Positions 53,193 to 62,536 of a stretch of DNA of 64,000 bases are shown here, piece after piece; the stretch's first letter is position 1; each line of letters opens with the position of its first letter. The stretch comes from Syntrophomonas wolfei subsp. methylbutyratica. Lineage in GTDB: Bacteria > Bacillota > Syntrophomonadia > Syntrophomonadales > Syntrophomonadaceae. The notes beneath the pieces were generated by a model. The model was not told the DNA's origin, searched no databases, and worked only from the letters and a program-made list of their open reading frames with translations. Location: assembly GCF_001570625.1 (NCBI RefSeq), contig NZ_BBQT01000003.1:124001-188000 (forward strand). Reading direction: 5' to 3'. The translations under genes and the position numbers were made by a program.

Positions 53193-53338
53193 AGTTTGCA
53201 TAAATATACCGCTCAGCTACATTAAAAGCGACCGAAGGGTGTGTAGGGAACGACCCCCGTGTCGTTCAGAATCAGGCTTCGCCAGCGCTTGGTTTATTTA
53301 TGCAACCCTTATGCAACAAAAAGGAGTTTTTGCGTTAG
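53193..53338. mobile_element. MITE-like element 4 (146 bp)
   Basis: Right end TTTATTTATGCAACCCTTAT...GGAGTTTTTGCGTTAGAG matches the right end of element 1. Left end keeps only TTTGCATAAATATACCGCTC. The inside holds GCGACCGAAGGGTG (as in element 3, reversed) and GGAACGACCCCCGTGTCGTTC (as at 10777). It ends 4 bp before the ATG of the DUF3189 gene. Confidence 0.7.
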
Positions 53339-53342
53339 AGTT

Positions 53343-53813
53343 ATGAAGATAATTTATCATTGTTTTGGCGGCTCACATTCGTCGGTACTGGCGGCAGCAT
53401 TACATTTGGGCTTAATTGATAAGAATAAGGTTCCCGGAATGTCTGAAATGATGAAAATACCGTATTTTGATAAAACCACTAATGCTGATTTTGGTTCTAT
53501 TAGATTAATGGGTATTGACGAATACCATAATGAAATATATGTGCTGGGGAAAAAAAACCTGGGAAAGAGGTATGGCAATATTTTAATGGGTATTGCTGAA
53601 ATCCTGGGGGTAAAAGAGGAATTGCTGACCGTTGATTGCATGAGCCGGGTAAATTGGAGCATGAAAATTGGGGGTTTTACCTCGAGGAGAATGGGATGGG
53701 TAAGCCTGGGGCGGCCAGTGTTGGGTAAAGGTACCGAAGCAGCCTTTTTGGATTTGGTTAATCTAGTGGAAATAACCCGGATGAAGGTGATGAAAAAGGT
53801 ACAGGTGAGATAA
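53343..53813 (+). CDS. DUF3189 family protein
   Basis: 156 residues from ATG 53343. MKIIYHCFGGSHSSVLAAAL is the DUF3189 opening, then DFGSIRLMGIDEYHNEIYVL and FTSRRMGWVSLGRPVLGKGT. Function unknown. The ATG lies 4 bp from the MITE-like element, and the only Shine-Dalgarno-like bases (AAAAAGGAG, 53318-53326) are inside it and too far away. Expression may therefore be altered. A diverged paralogue follows with no gap. Confidence 0.8.
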   Translation: MKIIYHCFGGSHSSVLAAALHLGLIDKNKVPGMSEMMKIPYFDKTTNADFGSIRLMGIDEYHNEIYVLGKKNLGKRYGNILMGIAEILGVKEELLTVDCMSRVNWSMKIGGFTSRRMGWVSLGRPVLGKGTEAAFLDLVNLVEITRMKVMKKVQVR

Positions 53814-54242
53814 ATGAAAATTGTTTTTTTGGGAACTACCGGAGTACAACATAGCTTGATTGCAGCTCATATTTATTTGGGACAACTGGGGAGTGAGGAT
53901 TTTAGATCATTGGAATACTTTTGTGATTTATCCAAGGAATCCAGTGGATTTCCCATTTTTATTGGAGATGATGCCAGAGGGAATCAAGTTTATTCCCTGG
54001 GGGTGGGGAAAGATCTGCAAATGGGACAAAAGACTATTGAAAATCTGTTAACTATTCTAGGATTTTCTTCTCAAGACCTTATGCTAAGACCGGTATCAAT
54101 AAAAGCGGAAAGACTTCTGGCATGTTTGGGGAAAATCCCCCGTTACCTGGGGGGGACAAAGATTAATCTATTTTTTTCTATTATTATTTTGCGGCAAGAA
54201 CTAGCAGCTATAAAAGAAAATGTAGAACAATTTTGTAATTAG
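53814..54242 (+). CDS. DUF3189-like protein
   Basis: 142 residues. MKIVFLGTTGVQHSLIAAHI resembles the start of the preceding DUF3189 protein, as do NQVYSLGVGKDLQMGQKTIE and GFSSQDLMLRPVSI. It is shorter and more diverged. Its ATG comes directly after the stop of the first gene (TAA/ATG), so the two are co-translated. Function unknown. Confidence 0.7.
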   Translation: MKIVFLGTTGVQHSLIAAHIYLGQLGSEDFRSLEYFCDLSKESSGFPIFIGDDARGNQVYSLGVGKDLQMGQKTIENLLTILGFSSQDLMLRPVSIKAERLLACLGKIPRYLGGTKINLFFSIIILRQELAAIKENVEQFCN

Positions 54243-54431
54243 TCAGTGAAGAAAACATTTCCTGTTATCCTTAAGCCCCATTTTTTTGATTTTTAAGTTC
54301 GCAGCATTGCTAACATGCAGCACTTTTCTAAAACCCCCATACATTTCTTTTTATTTTCCAAAAAACTATATATACAAAACAGCAATTCGTTGACAGATTA
54401 GTTCTTTTATGCTCCAATAACATGTAAGTAA

Positions 54432-54445
54432 TCGTTAACTAACGA
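54432..54445. promoter_or_regulatory. Palindromic operator candidate before the TetR gene
   Basis: TCGTTA-AC-TAACGA, 6-bp arms with a 2-base spacer, ends ten bases before the TetR ATG. TTGACA at 54390-54395 could be the -35 element. The place and size suit an autoregulatory TetR operator. Confidence 0.5.
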
Positions 54446-54455
54446 GGAGGTTTTT

Positions 54456-55181
54456 ATGGCCAATAATTATATGAAGCGAAAAGACCGGATAATTCTAACT
54501 GCTGTTGAAATTATTGATCAATTGGGAGTTCAAGGCCTGACTATCCGGGAGATTGCTTCTCGTCAGGAAATAAGTGAAGCTGCTATTTACCGCCATTTTG
54601 CCAATAAAACGGAAATATTGCTGGGAACGATTGATTACTTTTCTTCCTATGACGCTTTATTATTTAGAACGATTGAAAACCAGAATATGAAAGCCTGGGA
54701 AGGCATTACCTTTTTGTTTGCTTCTTATATGGAATATTATGAAAACTATCCGGCAATTTCTGCTGTTAATTTTACGCAGGAAGCTTTTCAATTAGAACCC
54801 GAAGCTCGGCAAAGAATGGAGAATGTCATAGATGATCGCTTGCGATTTATTAATCACCTGGTTATCAAGGGGCAAAAGGAAGGTGAATTTACCAGAGATA
54901 TTTGCAGTGAAAGCATGGTAGACGTAATTTTTGGTACCATACAATTTATAATCCTTCGCTGGAGAGCTAAAAATTATAATTTTGCCTTGAAGGAACATGT
55001 TCTTTCGACTTTATCTATTTTAATAGAAGCGTTTTCTACAGTTAAATTGGAGAACCGCTTTGCCTGGGGGGGTGTTTTTAATCAGGAGGTTTCAGCTTCC
55101 GCGTTTGATAGCGTTTTAACCAGACCCGGGTTATTTCTGGAAAAGGGTAAAGACCAGGTGAATGAAAAAAGTGAGGGTTGA
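54456..55181 (+). CDS. TetR family transcriptional regulator
   Basis: 241 residues. HTH: IILTAVEIIDQLGVQGLTIR, then EIASRQEISEAAIYRHFANK. The C-terminal ligand domain is about 170 residues with ASYMEYYENYPAISAVNFTQ and resembles FadR/YcnC-type TetR proteins. GAGGAGG precedes the ATG. It lies 50 bp before cheY on the same strand, so it may control the chemosensory operon, which would be unusual. Confidence 0.88.
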   Translation: MANNYMKRKDRIILTAVEIIDQLGVQGLTIREIASRQEISEAAIYRHFANKTEILLGTIDYFSSYDALLFRTIENQNMKAWEGITFLFASYMEYYENYPAISAVNFTQEAFQLEPEARQRMENVIDDRLRFINHLVIKGQKEGEFTRDICSESMVDVIFGTIQFIILRWRAKNYNFALKEHVLSTLSILIEAFSTVKLENRFAWGGVFNQEVSASAFDSVLTRPGLFLEKGKDQVNEKSEG

Positions 55182-55231
55182 TTTTTGCCCTGGGAAAGCT
55201 ATGCAACATAAGAAATATTGGGGGGAGTATA

Positions 55232-55585
55232 TTGAAAAGTGTTCTTATAGTTGATGATGCTATGTTTATGCGTTATACCCTCAGAAAGATACTGGAGAAA
55301 AACGGATTTCTGGTAGTTGGTGAGGCTGAGAACGGGCTTCTGGGTGCCCAAAAATATGGGGAACTGCTGCCTGATATTGTTACCATGGATATTACCATGC
55401 CAGAGTTAAACGGTATCGGTGCAGTACAATTAATAAAACAAATCAACCCCCAGGCCAATATCGTAATGATTTCTGCCATGGGTCAACAGCATTTGGTGCG
55501 TGAAGCTATTCTTGCCGGGGCCTCCAATTTTTTGGTCAAGCCCTTTAGCGAAGAAAGAGTTGTGGAGGTCTTAAATTCAATATAA
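55232..55585 (+). CDS. cheY: CheY-type response regulator
   Basis: 117 residues from TTG 55232 with GGGGGAG upstream. Stand-alone receiver: acidic pair VLIVDDAMFMRYTLRKIL (D8, D9), phosphoacceptor D53 in PDIVTMDITMPELNG, Lys in FLVKPFSEERV. No output domain. It is the first gene of the chemosensory operon, 24 bp before cheA. Confidence 0.93.
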   Translation: MKSVLIVDDAMFMRYTLRKILEKNGFLVVGEAENGLLGAQKYGELLPDIVTMDITMPELNGIGAVQLIKQINPQANIVMISAMGQQHLVREAILAGASNFLVKPFSEERVVEVLNSI

Positions 55586-55609
55586 TTCTTATCAGGGGAG
55601 CGTTGACAG

Positions 55610-57676
55610 ATGGACAAAAGCTTGAGCAAAGAACCTATGTTGGAGATGTTCATATTTGAAAATCTGCAGCTCTTGGAGCAATTAGAGCAGACAATACTGG
55701 CCCATGAGAAGGAGCGCTGCCTGGAAAATGCAGTCATCAACGAAATCTTCAGGATAATGCACACTATCAAGGGAGCGGCAGCCATGATGATGTATGACGG
55801 TATCTCCTCTCTGGCACATGCCATAGAAGACCTATTTTTCTATATTCGCGAATTTCATCCGGATGAGATGGACTATAGCAAGATTTGTGATATAGTTCTG
55901 GAGGGTATCGACTTTATCAAGAATGAAATAGGAAAACTGGAACAAGACCAGGAAGCGGATGGAGATTCGTCTCCTTTTGTTGAAAATATCGGGCAATACT
56001 TGTTGCAGATAAAGGAAGCTTCCCGGAATAGTAAGCTGATTAATGAAGCTGCAGCCCGGCCTGCCGGGCACCGAAAAAAATTCTACATATCTACCTCTAA
56101 ATCTCCTCCCACTGAGAGTATAAAACGCTACCATGCTCTAATATATTTCACCCCCGGTTGTGAAATGGAAAATATAAGGGCTTTTAACCTGGTACATAAA
56201 CTTAAAGATCAGGCAGAACAGATTGATTACATACCGGCAGATATTATTGAAAACAATGATAGTGTTGAATTTATTAGAGAAAATGGCTTTGCCGTTATAT
56301 TTTCTACTCACCTGCAACAGGAAGCAATAAATGAACTTTTTATGAAGGAGGCTTTTATAGATAGCCTGGATCTACGGGTGATGGAAGATGAAGAATGGGA
56401 GATAGAGCAGCTAAGGGCTCGTAATCAGATTGTTCTAGAAGAAGAGCCTTCCGTCAGAAATAATGAAGTCAGGGAAATAGGAGCCAATCTGCATTCAGGC
56501 AGCACCCGGCAGAGCTTAATCAGTGTTAATGTAGATAAGCTGGATAGGCTTATGGATATGGTTGGCGAATTGGTAATTAGCGAGACTATGGTAGCATTCA
56601 ACCCTGATTTGAGAACTGCGGCCAAACTGGACAATTTCCACAAAGCCACTCGCCAGCACCGGAAAATTATCAATGAACTGCAAGATATAGTGATGTCGAT
56701 ACGAATGGTGCCATTGAGCATGACCTTCCAAAAGATGAACCGTTTAGTAAGAGATATGAGCAAGAAACTAAAGAAAAATGTGGAACTGGTAATCATTGGC
56801 GAAGAGACCGAAGTGGACAAGAATATTATTGAGCATCTTTCCGACCCGATTATGCATCTTATTAGGAATGCTATTGATCATGGTGTTGAAAGCCCGGAAA
56901 AGCGCGCTAGTTTGGGAAAATCACCGGCAGCCCGGGTCTACCTGGAAGCTAAAAATGAGGGCGGAGATGTCTATATTATCATAAGGGATGATGGAGCGGG
57001 GTTGAACAAGGAGAAGATACTGGAACGAGCCCGAGCCCGAGGTTTGATTCAGAAACCCGACAGTAATTTGTCTGATGGAGAAATATACTCCACCATTCTA
57101 CTGCCGGGTTTTTCTACTTGCGAAGAAATAAGCGAGTTTTCCGGGCGTGGTGTGGGAATGGATGTGGTGCTTAAGAATATTGAAGAAGTTGGGGGAACGG
57201 TGTTGGTTGACAGTACTCCCGGACAGGGAACTACTATTTCTTTGAAAATACCTCTGACTCTGGCCATTATAAATGGTATGCGGGTAAAGGTAGGGAACTC
57301 CATTTATATACTTCCCATTACTTCCATCAAAGAATCTTTTAAAGCAAAGCCTGATAATATCATAGTTGATCCTGACGGCAACGAAATGCTTATGGTCAGG
57401 GGTGAGTGTTATCCGGTTCTGCGCTTGCACCAAAAATTTCAGCTTAAGTCAGCATTAAAGAAGATTGCGGAAGGAATCATCGTTATTGTGCAAAACGATT
57501 CCGGAAGCATATGTTTATTTGTTGATGCCCTCTTAGGAGAACAACAGGTAGTAGTTAAGGCTCTGCCCAAATTCATTGGCAAAATAGCCGGTATCAGTGC
57601 TTGTACCTTGCTGGGGGATGGCAGAGCTTGCCTTATTATTGATGTGGCAAACCTGATTAATCCCAGCAAAGGTTAA
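55610..57676 (+). CDS. cheA: Chemosensory histidine kinase CheA
   Basis: 688 residues. P1 HPt domain with phosphorylated H51 in RIMHTIKGAAAMM; a middle P2-like region (about 150-290, YHALIYFTPGCEMENIRAFN); dimerisation P3 beginning ISVNVDKLDRLMDMVGELVI; kinase P4 with N-box HLIRNAIDHGVESPEKR, G-box IIIRDDGAGLNKEKI and FSGRGVGMDVV; CheW-like P5 at the end (LTLAIINGMRVKVGNSIYIL). All catalytic boxes are present. It passes phosphate to CheY and CheB. Confidence 0.95.
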   Translation: MDKSLSKEPMLEMFIFENLQLLEQLEQTILAHEKERCLENAVINEIFRIMHTIKGAAAMMMYDGISSLAHAIEDLFFYIREFHPDEMDYSKICDIVLEGIDFIKNEIGKLEQDQEADGDSSPFVENIGQYLLQIKEASRNSKLINEAAARPAGHRKKFYISTSKSPPTESIKRYHALIYFTPGCEMENIRAFNLVHKLKDQAEQIDYIPADIIENNDSVEFIRENGFAVIFSTHLQQEAINELFMKEAFIDSLDLRVMEDEEWEIEQLRARNQIVLEEEPSVRNNEVREIGANLHSGSTRQSLISVNVDKLDRLMDMVGELVISETMVAFNPDLRTAAKLDNFHKATRQHRKIINELQDIVMSIRMVPLSMTFQKMNRLVRDMSKKLKKNVELVIIGEETEVDKNIIEHLSDPIMHLIRNAIDHGVESPEKRASLGKSPAARVYLEAKNEGGDVYIIIRDDGAGLNKEKILERARARGLIQKPDSNLSDGEIYSTILLPGFSTCEEISEFSGRGVGMDVVLKNIEEVGGTVLVDSTPGQGTTISLKIPLTLAIINGMRVKVGNSIYILPITSIKESFKAKPDNIIVDPDGNEMLMVRGECYPVLRLHQKFQLKSALKKIAEGIIVIVQNDSGSICLFVDALLGEQQVVVKALPKFIGKIAGISACTLLGDGRACLIIDVANLINPSKG

Positions 57677-57737
57677 ATGACTAAAAGCAATGAGTGGGGG
57701 AAGTGAGTTTATTAAATTATGGAGAGGGGTGGATAGT

Positions 57738-58235
57738 GTGTCAGAAATACTGGATGAAGCAGTACTGCAGGAGGAAGATACGCAAAAGGGGAAGTTCTTA
57801 ACCTTCCTGGTAGGAAAGGAGGAGTATGGAATCGAGATAAAATATGTTACTGAGATAATAGGTGGCATACAAGCCATTACTGAAATACCGGATGTACCGG
57901 AATATGTTAAAGGCATAATCAATCTTAGGGGTAAAATCATTCCTGTTATGGATGTAAACCTGCGCTTTAATAAAGAAGCTCGTGACTATAATGATCGCAC
58001 CTGCATAATAGTTATCGATATTGACGAACTTTCTGTAGGTCTTATTGTTGACAATGTAGCGGAAGTGATATCCATTGCTGATGCAGATATAGTACCCCCA
58101 CCTGATGTTCGTTCTGGTTTTCATAACCGTTACATAAAAGGTATTGGGAAAATAGGCAGTGAGGTCAAGTTGATTCTCGATTGCCAGCGCTTGCTCAGTA
58201 CTGAAGAGTTGGAAAACCTTGACTACATAAACTAA
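57738..58235 (+). CDS. cheW: CheW coupling protein
   Basis: 165 residues from GTG 57738, which has GGAGAGGGGTGG upstream (an ATG at 57690 lacks a good site). KFLTFLVGKEEYGIEIKYVT, IPDVPEYVKGIINLRGKIIP and VGLIVDNVAEVISI are the CheW core. It links the receptor to CheA. Confidence 0.93.
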   Translation: MSEILDEAVLQEEDTQKGKFLTFLVGKEEYGIEIKYVTEIIGGIQAITEIPDVPEYVKGIINLRGKIIPVMDVNLRFNKEARDYNDRTCIIVIDIDELSVGLIVDNVAEVISIADADIVPPPDVRSGFHNRYIKGIGKIGSEVKLILDCQRLLSTEELENLDYIN

Positions 58236-58300
58236 TAGGATAAGCGGAAGAGAAGTTTAGTGATGAAATCATCGAAACTGGAGAGGAGGCTGAATTAATA

Positions 58301-60601
58301 ATGGCTGGGAAAAAAAGCAATATGGATAGCTCAGAAGAGAAAAACAAAGAAGAAGTGATTGGGAAGGGCAGTGTCCAAAAACAGGATATGGGCAGAGCTT
58401 TGCCCGAAAGAACTACAGGGGAATTGCAAGAGGAAATCAACCTGCTGGTTGAGGCGATAAAGGCAGGGCGTTTGGATGTTCGCGCGAATGTGGGAAAGGC
58501 CAGTGGGCTTGAAAAGGAGTGTTTGCTGGGAATAAATCAAATGCTGGATGCGGTTATTGGGCCTCTTAATGTGGCGGCAGACTATGTGGAGCGAATATCG
58601 CGGGGTGATATCCCACCAATAATTACGGACAGTTACAATGGTGACTTCAATACCATAAAAAACAATTTGAATACCTGTATTGAAGCGGTGAATCTGCTGA
58701 TAGCTGATGCCAACCTGTTGGCCCGGGCTGCGGTGGAAGGACGGCTGGATACACGGGCTGATGCCGCCCGGCATCATGGTGACTTCCGGGCCATAGTAGA
58801 AGGCGTGAACCATACCCTGGACGCGGTTATTGGGCCTCTTAATGTGGCGGCAGACTATGTGGAGCGAATATCGCGGGGTGATATCCCACCAATAATTACG
58901 GACAGTTACAATGGTGACTTCAATACCATAAAAAACAATTTGAATACCTGTATTGAAGCGGTGAATCTGCTGATAGCTGATGCCAACCTGTTGGCCCGGG
59001 CTGCGGTGGAAGGACGGCTGGATACACGGGCTGATGCCGCCCGGCATCATGGTGACTTCCGGGCCATAGTAGAAGGCGTGAACCATACCCTGGACGCGGT
59101 TATCGGGCCTCTTAATGTGGCGGCAGACTATGTGGAGCGAATATCGCGGGGTGATATCCCACCAATGATTACGGATAGTTACAATGGTGATTTCAATGCC
59201 ATAAAAAACAATTTGAATACCTGCATTGAAGCGGTGAATCTGCTGATAGCTGATGCCAACCTGTTGGCCCGGGCTGCGGTGGAAGGACGGCTGGATACAC
59301 GGGCTGATGCCGCCCGGCATCATGGTGACTTCCGGGCCATAGTGGAAGGAGTGAACCATACCCTGGATGCGGTTATCGGGCCTATGAAGGAAGTATCGGC
59401 AGTGATGAGAGAAATGGAACAAGGCCACCTGGGGGTCAATGTCAGAGGAGATTACAAGGGAGATTTCAAGCTGGTAAAGGACACACTCAACAGTACTATT
59501 GAGGCCCTTAAGAATTATGTAAACGAGATTTCCATCGTTTTAACCCAAATGGCCCGTAATAACCTGGATGTAGAAATAAGCCAGGATTTCCGGGGTGATT
59601 TTAGCGCTATCAAGGATTCACTTAATTATATTATAACTTCATGGAATGAAACCATGAGCGGTATCAATATGGCTTCTGATCAGGTAGCCAATGGTTCGGC
59701 CCAGGTAGCGCGCTCCAGCCAGTTTCTAGCTCAGGGGGCAGCCGAACAATCCAGTGCTATTGAACAGTTAACTGCTTCCATAACCCAGATAGCTGCTCAG
59801 ACCAACCAGAATGCAGCTTATGCCAACCAGGCTAATGATTTAGCCTTAACTGCCCGTGATAATGCCATAAAAGGGAATGAAGAGATGAAAAACATGCTGG
59901 AAGCAATGGAAGCCATAAATGAATCTTCCAACAATATTTCCAAAATAATTAAAGTAATTGATGAAATCGCCTTTCAAACTAATATTCTGGCTTTGAATGC
60001 AGCGGTCGAGGCGGCCCGGGCAGGACAGCATGGTAAGGGTTTTGCGGTGGTGGCTGAGGAAGTGCGGAACCTGGCAGCCCGTAGTGCTAGTGCCGCCCGG
60101 GAAACTACTGATATGATAGAGGGTTCTATTAAGAAAACCGAAGCCGGAACCAGAATAGCCAACGAAACCGCCGAAGCCCTGGGTAAAATTGTGGAAGGAG
60201 TCACCAGAATGGCTGCTCTGGTGGGAGATATCACAGTTGCCTCCAATGACCAGGCTACCGGTATATCCCAGATAGACAAGGGAGTAGAGCAGATCTCCCA
60301 GGTAGTGCAAAGCAATGCTGCTACTGCTGAGGAAAGCGCTTCTGCTGCCGAGGAATTGTCCAGTCAGGCCGTTTTAATGAAGGATGAAGTCGGTAAGTTT
60401 ACCTTAAAGAAGAGAAATGAGCGTGCTGTACAATTGTCCGACCTGAGCCCGGAGATGCTAGCCCTGGTAAAAGAACTGCTGCAAAAACAAAAGATAATGC
60501 AAGCGGTAGACAGTAGAGAGACCAGAGCCATAGAAACTGCTTCCCGAGGTAATTCCAGGCTGCAAATCTCTCTGAGCGATAACGAGTTCGATAAATACTA
60601 G
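58301..60601 (+). CDS. Soluble poly-HAMP methyl-accepting chemotaxis protein
   Basis: 766 residues and no membrane helix. About residues 40-80 hold a first HAMP-like part. Residues 82-354 are three near-identical 91-residue units (each two HAMP-like helix pairs: [20 protein letters not shown] and [20 protein letters not shown]). Two further HAMPs follow ([38 protein letters not shown]). The signalling hairpin is intact: [20 protein letters not shown] and [16 protein letters not shown]. No NWETF-type CheR tether is seen at the end. It should signal from the cytoplasm. Confidence 0.93.
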   Translation: MAGKKSNMDSSEEKNKEEVIGKGSVQKQDMGRALPERTTGELQEEINLLVEAIKAGRLDVRANVGKASGLEKECLLGINQMLDAVIGPLNVAADYVERISRGDIPPIITDSYNGDFNTIKNNLNTCIEAVNLLIADANLLARAAVEGRLDTRADAARHHGDFRAIVEGVNHTLDAVIGPLNVAADYVERISRGDIPPIITDSYNGDFNTIKNNLNTCIEAVNLLIADANLLARAAVEGRLDTRADAARHHGDFRAIVEGVNHTLDAVIGPLNVAADYVERISRGDIPPMITDSYNGDFNAIKNNLNTCIEAVNLLIADANLLARAAVEGRLDTRADAARHHGDFRAIVEGVNHTLDAVIGPMKEVSAVMREMEQGHLGVNVRGDYKGDFKLVKDTLNSTIEALKNYVNEISIVLTQMARNNLDVEISQDFRGDFSAIKDSLNYIITSWNETMSGINMASDQVANGSAQVARSSQFLAQGAAEQSSAIEQLTASITQIAAQTNQNAAYANQANDLALTARDNAIKGNEEMKNMLEAMEAINESSNNISKIIKVIDEIAFQTNILALNAAVEAARAGQHGKGFAVVAEEVRNLAARSASAARETTDMIEGSIKKTEAGTRIANETAEALGKIVEGVTRMAALVGDITVASNDQATGISQIDKGVEQISQVVQSNAATAEESASAAEELSSQAVLMKDEVGKFTLKKRNERAVQLSDLSPEMLALVKELLQKQKIMQAVDSRETRAIETASRGNSRLQISLSDNEFDKY
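58544..59362 (+). repeat. Three 273-bp tandem repeats inside the mcp gene
   Basis: Units begin at CTGGA(T/C)GCGGTTAT, positions 58544, 58817 and 59090, spaced exactly 273 bp (91 codons). Units 1 and 2 differ by one base that I can see; unit 3 differs at a handful (for example CCAATGATT for CCAATAATT, GATTTCAATGCC for GACTTCAATACC). A fourth copy starts at 59363 and diverges after GGGCCT. Confidence 0.95.
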
Positions 60602-60671
60602 CTTATGATTCAATCATTTCAATCGGCTTACCTTGCAGGAGGGGGTTCATGTGAAAAGTAGGTGATAGTAT

Positions 60672-61484
60672 ATGATAAACTTATCGCAACAGGAGTTTCA
60701 CTGGCTAGCTGACTATGTTTATAATTATTGCGGTATTGATTTGAAACAGAAAAAACACCTGATTGAAAGCCGTTTGAGCAATCATTTGCTGGAAACGGGG
60801 TTTTCCAGCTTTGCCGGCTATTATAAACACTTGTTGCAGGATGCCAGTGGGGAAAGCATTACCGCTATGTTGGATCGCATTACCACCAATCACACTTACT
60901 TTATGCGGGAAAGCCAACACTTTGACTTTTTCCGGGATAGGGTACTGCCCGAGCTGTTGAGCAAGGTGAAGAACCGGGATCTCCGTATCTGGAGTGCCGG
61001 TTGCAGCAGTGGTGAGGAGGCATATACCCTGGCTATGGTAATTAGTGATTTCTTTAGCTCTAAACAGGCAGCATGGGATACACGGATACTGGCTACCGAC
61101 ATTTCCGCGCGAGCCCTGCAAAAAGCTAAGGAGGCAGTTTATACGGAGGAGCAAATAGAGGCTCTGCCCGCCGGTTGGAAATTATGGTATTTTCAAGAGA
61201 TTAACCGGAATAGTTTCAGGATAAGAGAAAAAATTAAAAGACAAGTCATTTTTCGCCGGTTCAACCTGATGGAAATTCCCTTTCCTTTTAAACAAGGATT
61301 TCAGGTTATTTTTTGTCGCAATGTTTTGATATATTTTGATTCCAGCACCAGGAGCAAGCTGATTCAGCGTTTTTACGACTCTATCGTGGATGGTGGTTAC
61401 TTTTTCATAGGGCAAGCCGAGTCAATTAATTGGGATAATAATAGATTTAGCTATGTGATGCCAGCCGTTTATAGAAAGGAGTAG
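60672..61484 (+). CDS. cheR: CheR methyltransferase
   Basis: 270 residues. The N-terminal helical domain (FHWLADYVYNYCGIDLKQKK, TTNHTYFMRESQHFDFFRD) is followed by the SAM domain: LRIWSAGCSSGEEAYTLAMV, ILATDISARALQKAKEAVY, FQVIFCRNVLIYFDSSTRSK. It methylates glutamates of the receptor. There is no ribosome site better than GGTGATAGTAT before the ATG. Confidence 0.93.
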   Translation: MINLSQQEFHWLADYVYNYCGIDLKQKKHLIESRLSNHLLETGFSSFAGYYKHLLQDASGESITAMLDRITTNHTYFMRESQHFDFFRDRVLPELLSKVKNRDLRIWSAGCSSGEEAYTLAMVISDFFSSKQAAWDTRILATDISARALQKAKEAVYTEEQIEALPAGWKLWYFQEINRNSFRIREKIKRQVIFRRFNLMEIPFPFKQGFQVIFCRNVLIYFDSSTRSKLIQRFYDSIVDGGYFFIGQAESINWDNNRFSYVMPAVYRKE

Positions 61485-61491
61485 TTGCTTC

Positions 61492-62517
61492 TTGCGGCTC
61501 AGAAGAATAAAAACGCTGATAGTGGATGATTCACTTCTGTTCAGGGAAACCCTGGCCCGTGGCATTTCCCGTGATCCGGCCATAGAGGTGGTGGCAACTG
61601 CAGCCGATGCCTTTATGGCCAGGGATATGATTATCAAACATAAACCGGATGTAATGACCTTGGATGTAGAAATGCCGCGTATGAGCGGTATTGAATTCTT
61701 GCGGAGGCTTATGCCCCAGTACCCATTGCCGGTAGTAATGATCAGTGCTCTCAGTGAGAGTGTTTTTGATGCTCTTAACGCCGGGGCAATAGACTTTGTA
61801 GCCAAACCGGATATGAACCCGAATCGGGATCTGGATGCCTTTTTCAGCGAGTTGATTCTTAAGATAAAGATTGCTTCCGTGGCCCGTTTGGGACGGCGAG
61901 CGGAGGTTTCAAAACTACTGCCGACGGGAAAATCACAGACCGATCAGGGTTGGGTTATTGCTATCGGTGCATCCACCGGTGGACCTGAAGCTATTTACCA
62001 AATTGTTAAGAATTTTAACCAAGACACTCCTGGAGCAGTAATAGTGCAGCATATGCCCGCCGGATTTACCAGAATGTATGCAGAGCGCTTAAATGATACG
62101 TGTTTGGTTGATGTCAAGGAAGCGCAAAATTATGACCGGGTAAAAATGGGACAAGTGTTAATAGCCCCGGGGGAATATCAAATGCGCCTGAAGCAAAAAG
62201 CTGGTGATTATATGGTTGAATGTCATCCGGGTGAAAAGGTAAATGGTCATTGCCCGGCGGTAGATGTACTATTTGATTCAGTGGCCCAAAGCGCTGGAGC
62301 CCGGGCGGTGGGAGTCATATTAACCGGTATGGGCAGTGATGGAGCCCGGGGACTACTGGCCATGAGAAAGGCGGGAGCCAGGACAATTGGCCAGGATGAA
62401 GCCTCCTGTGTGGTTTATGGCATGCCGAAGGTGGCTTATGAATTAGGGGCGGTAGAAAAACAATACTCCTTGAATTATATAGGACAAGCGCTGTATAAGC
62501 TCATAAACCAACTATAA
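61492..62517 (+). CDS. cheB: CheB protein-glutamate methylesterase
   Basis: 341 residues from TTG 61492 with AAAGGAGTAG upstream. Receiver: KTLIVDDSLLFRETLARGIS and VMTLDVEMPRMSGIEFLRRL. Esterase triad: Ser in AIGASTGGPEAIYQIV, His in VIVQHMPAGFTRMYAERL, Asp in GMGSDGARGLLAM. It removes methyl groups from the receptor under CheA control. Adaptation genes cheR and cheB are side by side. Confidence 0.94.
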   Translation: MRLRRIKTLIVDDSLLFRETLARGISRDPAIEVVATAADAFMARDMIIKHKPDVMTLDVEMPRMSGIEFLRRLMPQYPLPVVMISALSESVFDALNAGAIDFVAKPDMNPNRDLDAFFSELILKIKIASVARLGRRAEVSKLLPTGKSQTDQGWVIAIGASTGGPEAIYQIVKNFNQDTPGAVIVQHMPAGFTRMYAERLNDTCLVDVKEAQNYDRVKMGQVLIAPGEYQMRLKQKAGDYMVECHPGEKVNGHCPAVDVLFDSVAQSAGARAVGVILTGMGSDGARGLLAMRKAGARTIGQDEASCVVYGMPKVAYELGAVEKQYSLNYIGQALYKLINQL

Positions 62518-62536
62518 CGTATTAGGGTGATGTTTG

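Noticed and set aside
58331-59428. 365-residue open frame on the minus strand opposite the mcp gene
   Set aside because: It is a shadow of the repeated HAMP units; its length follows from the repeats lacking stops in that frame. Codon pattern and ribosome site do not support it.
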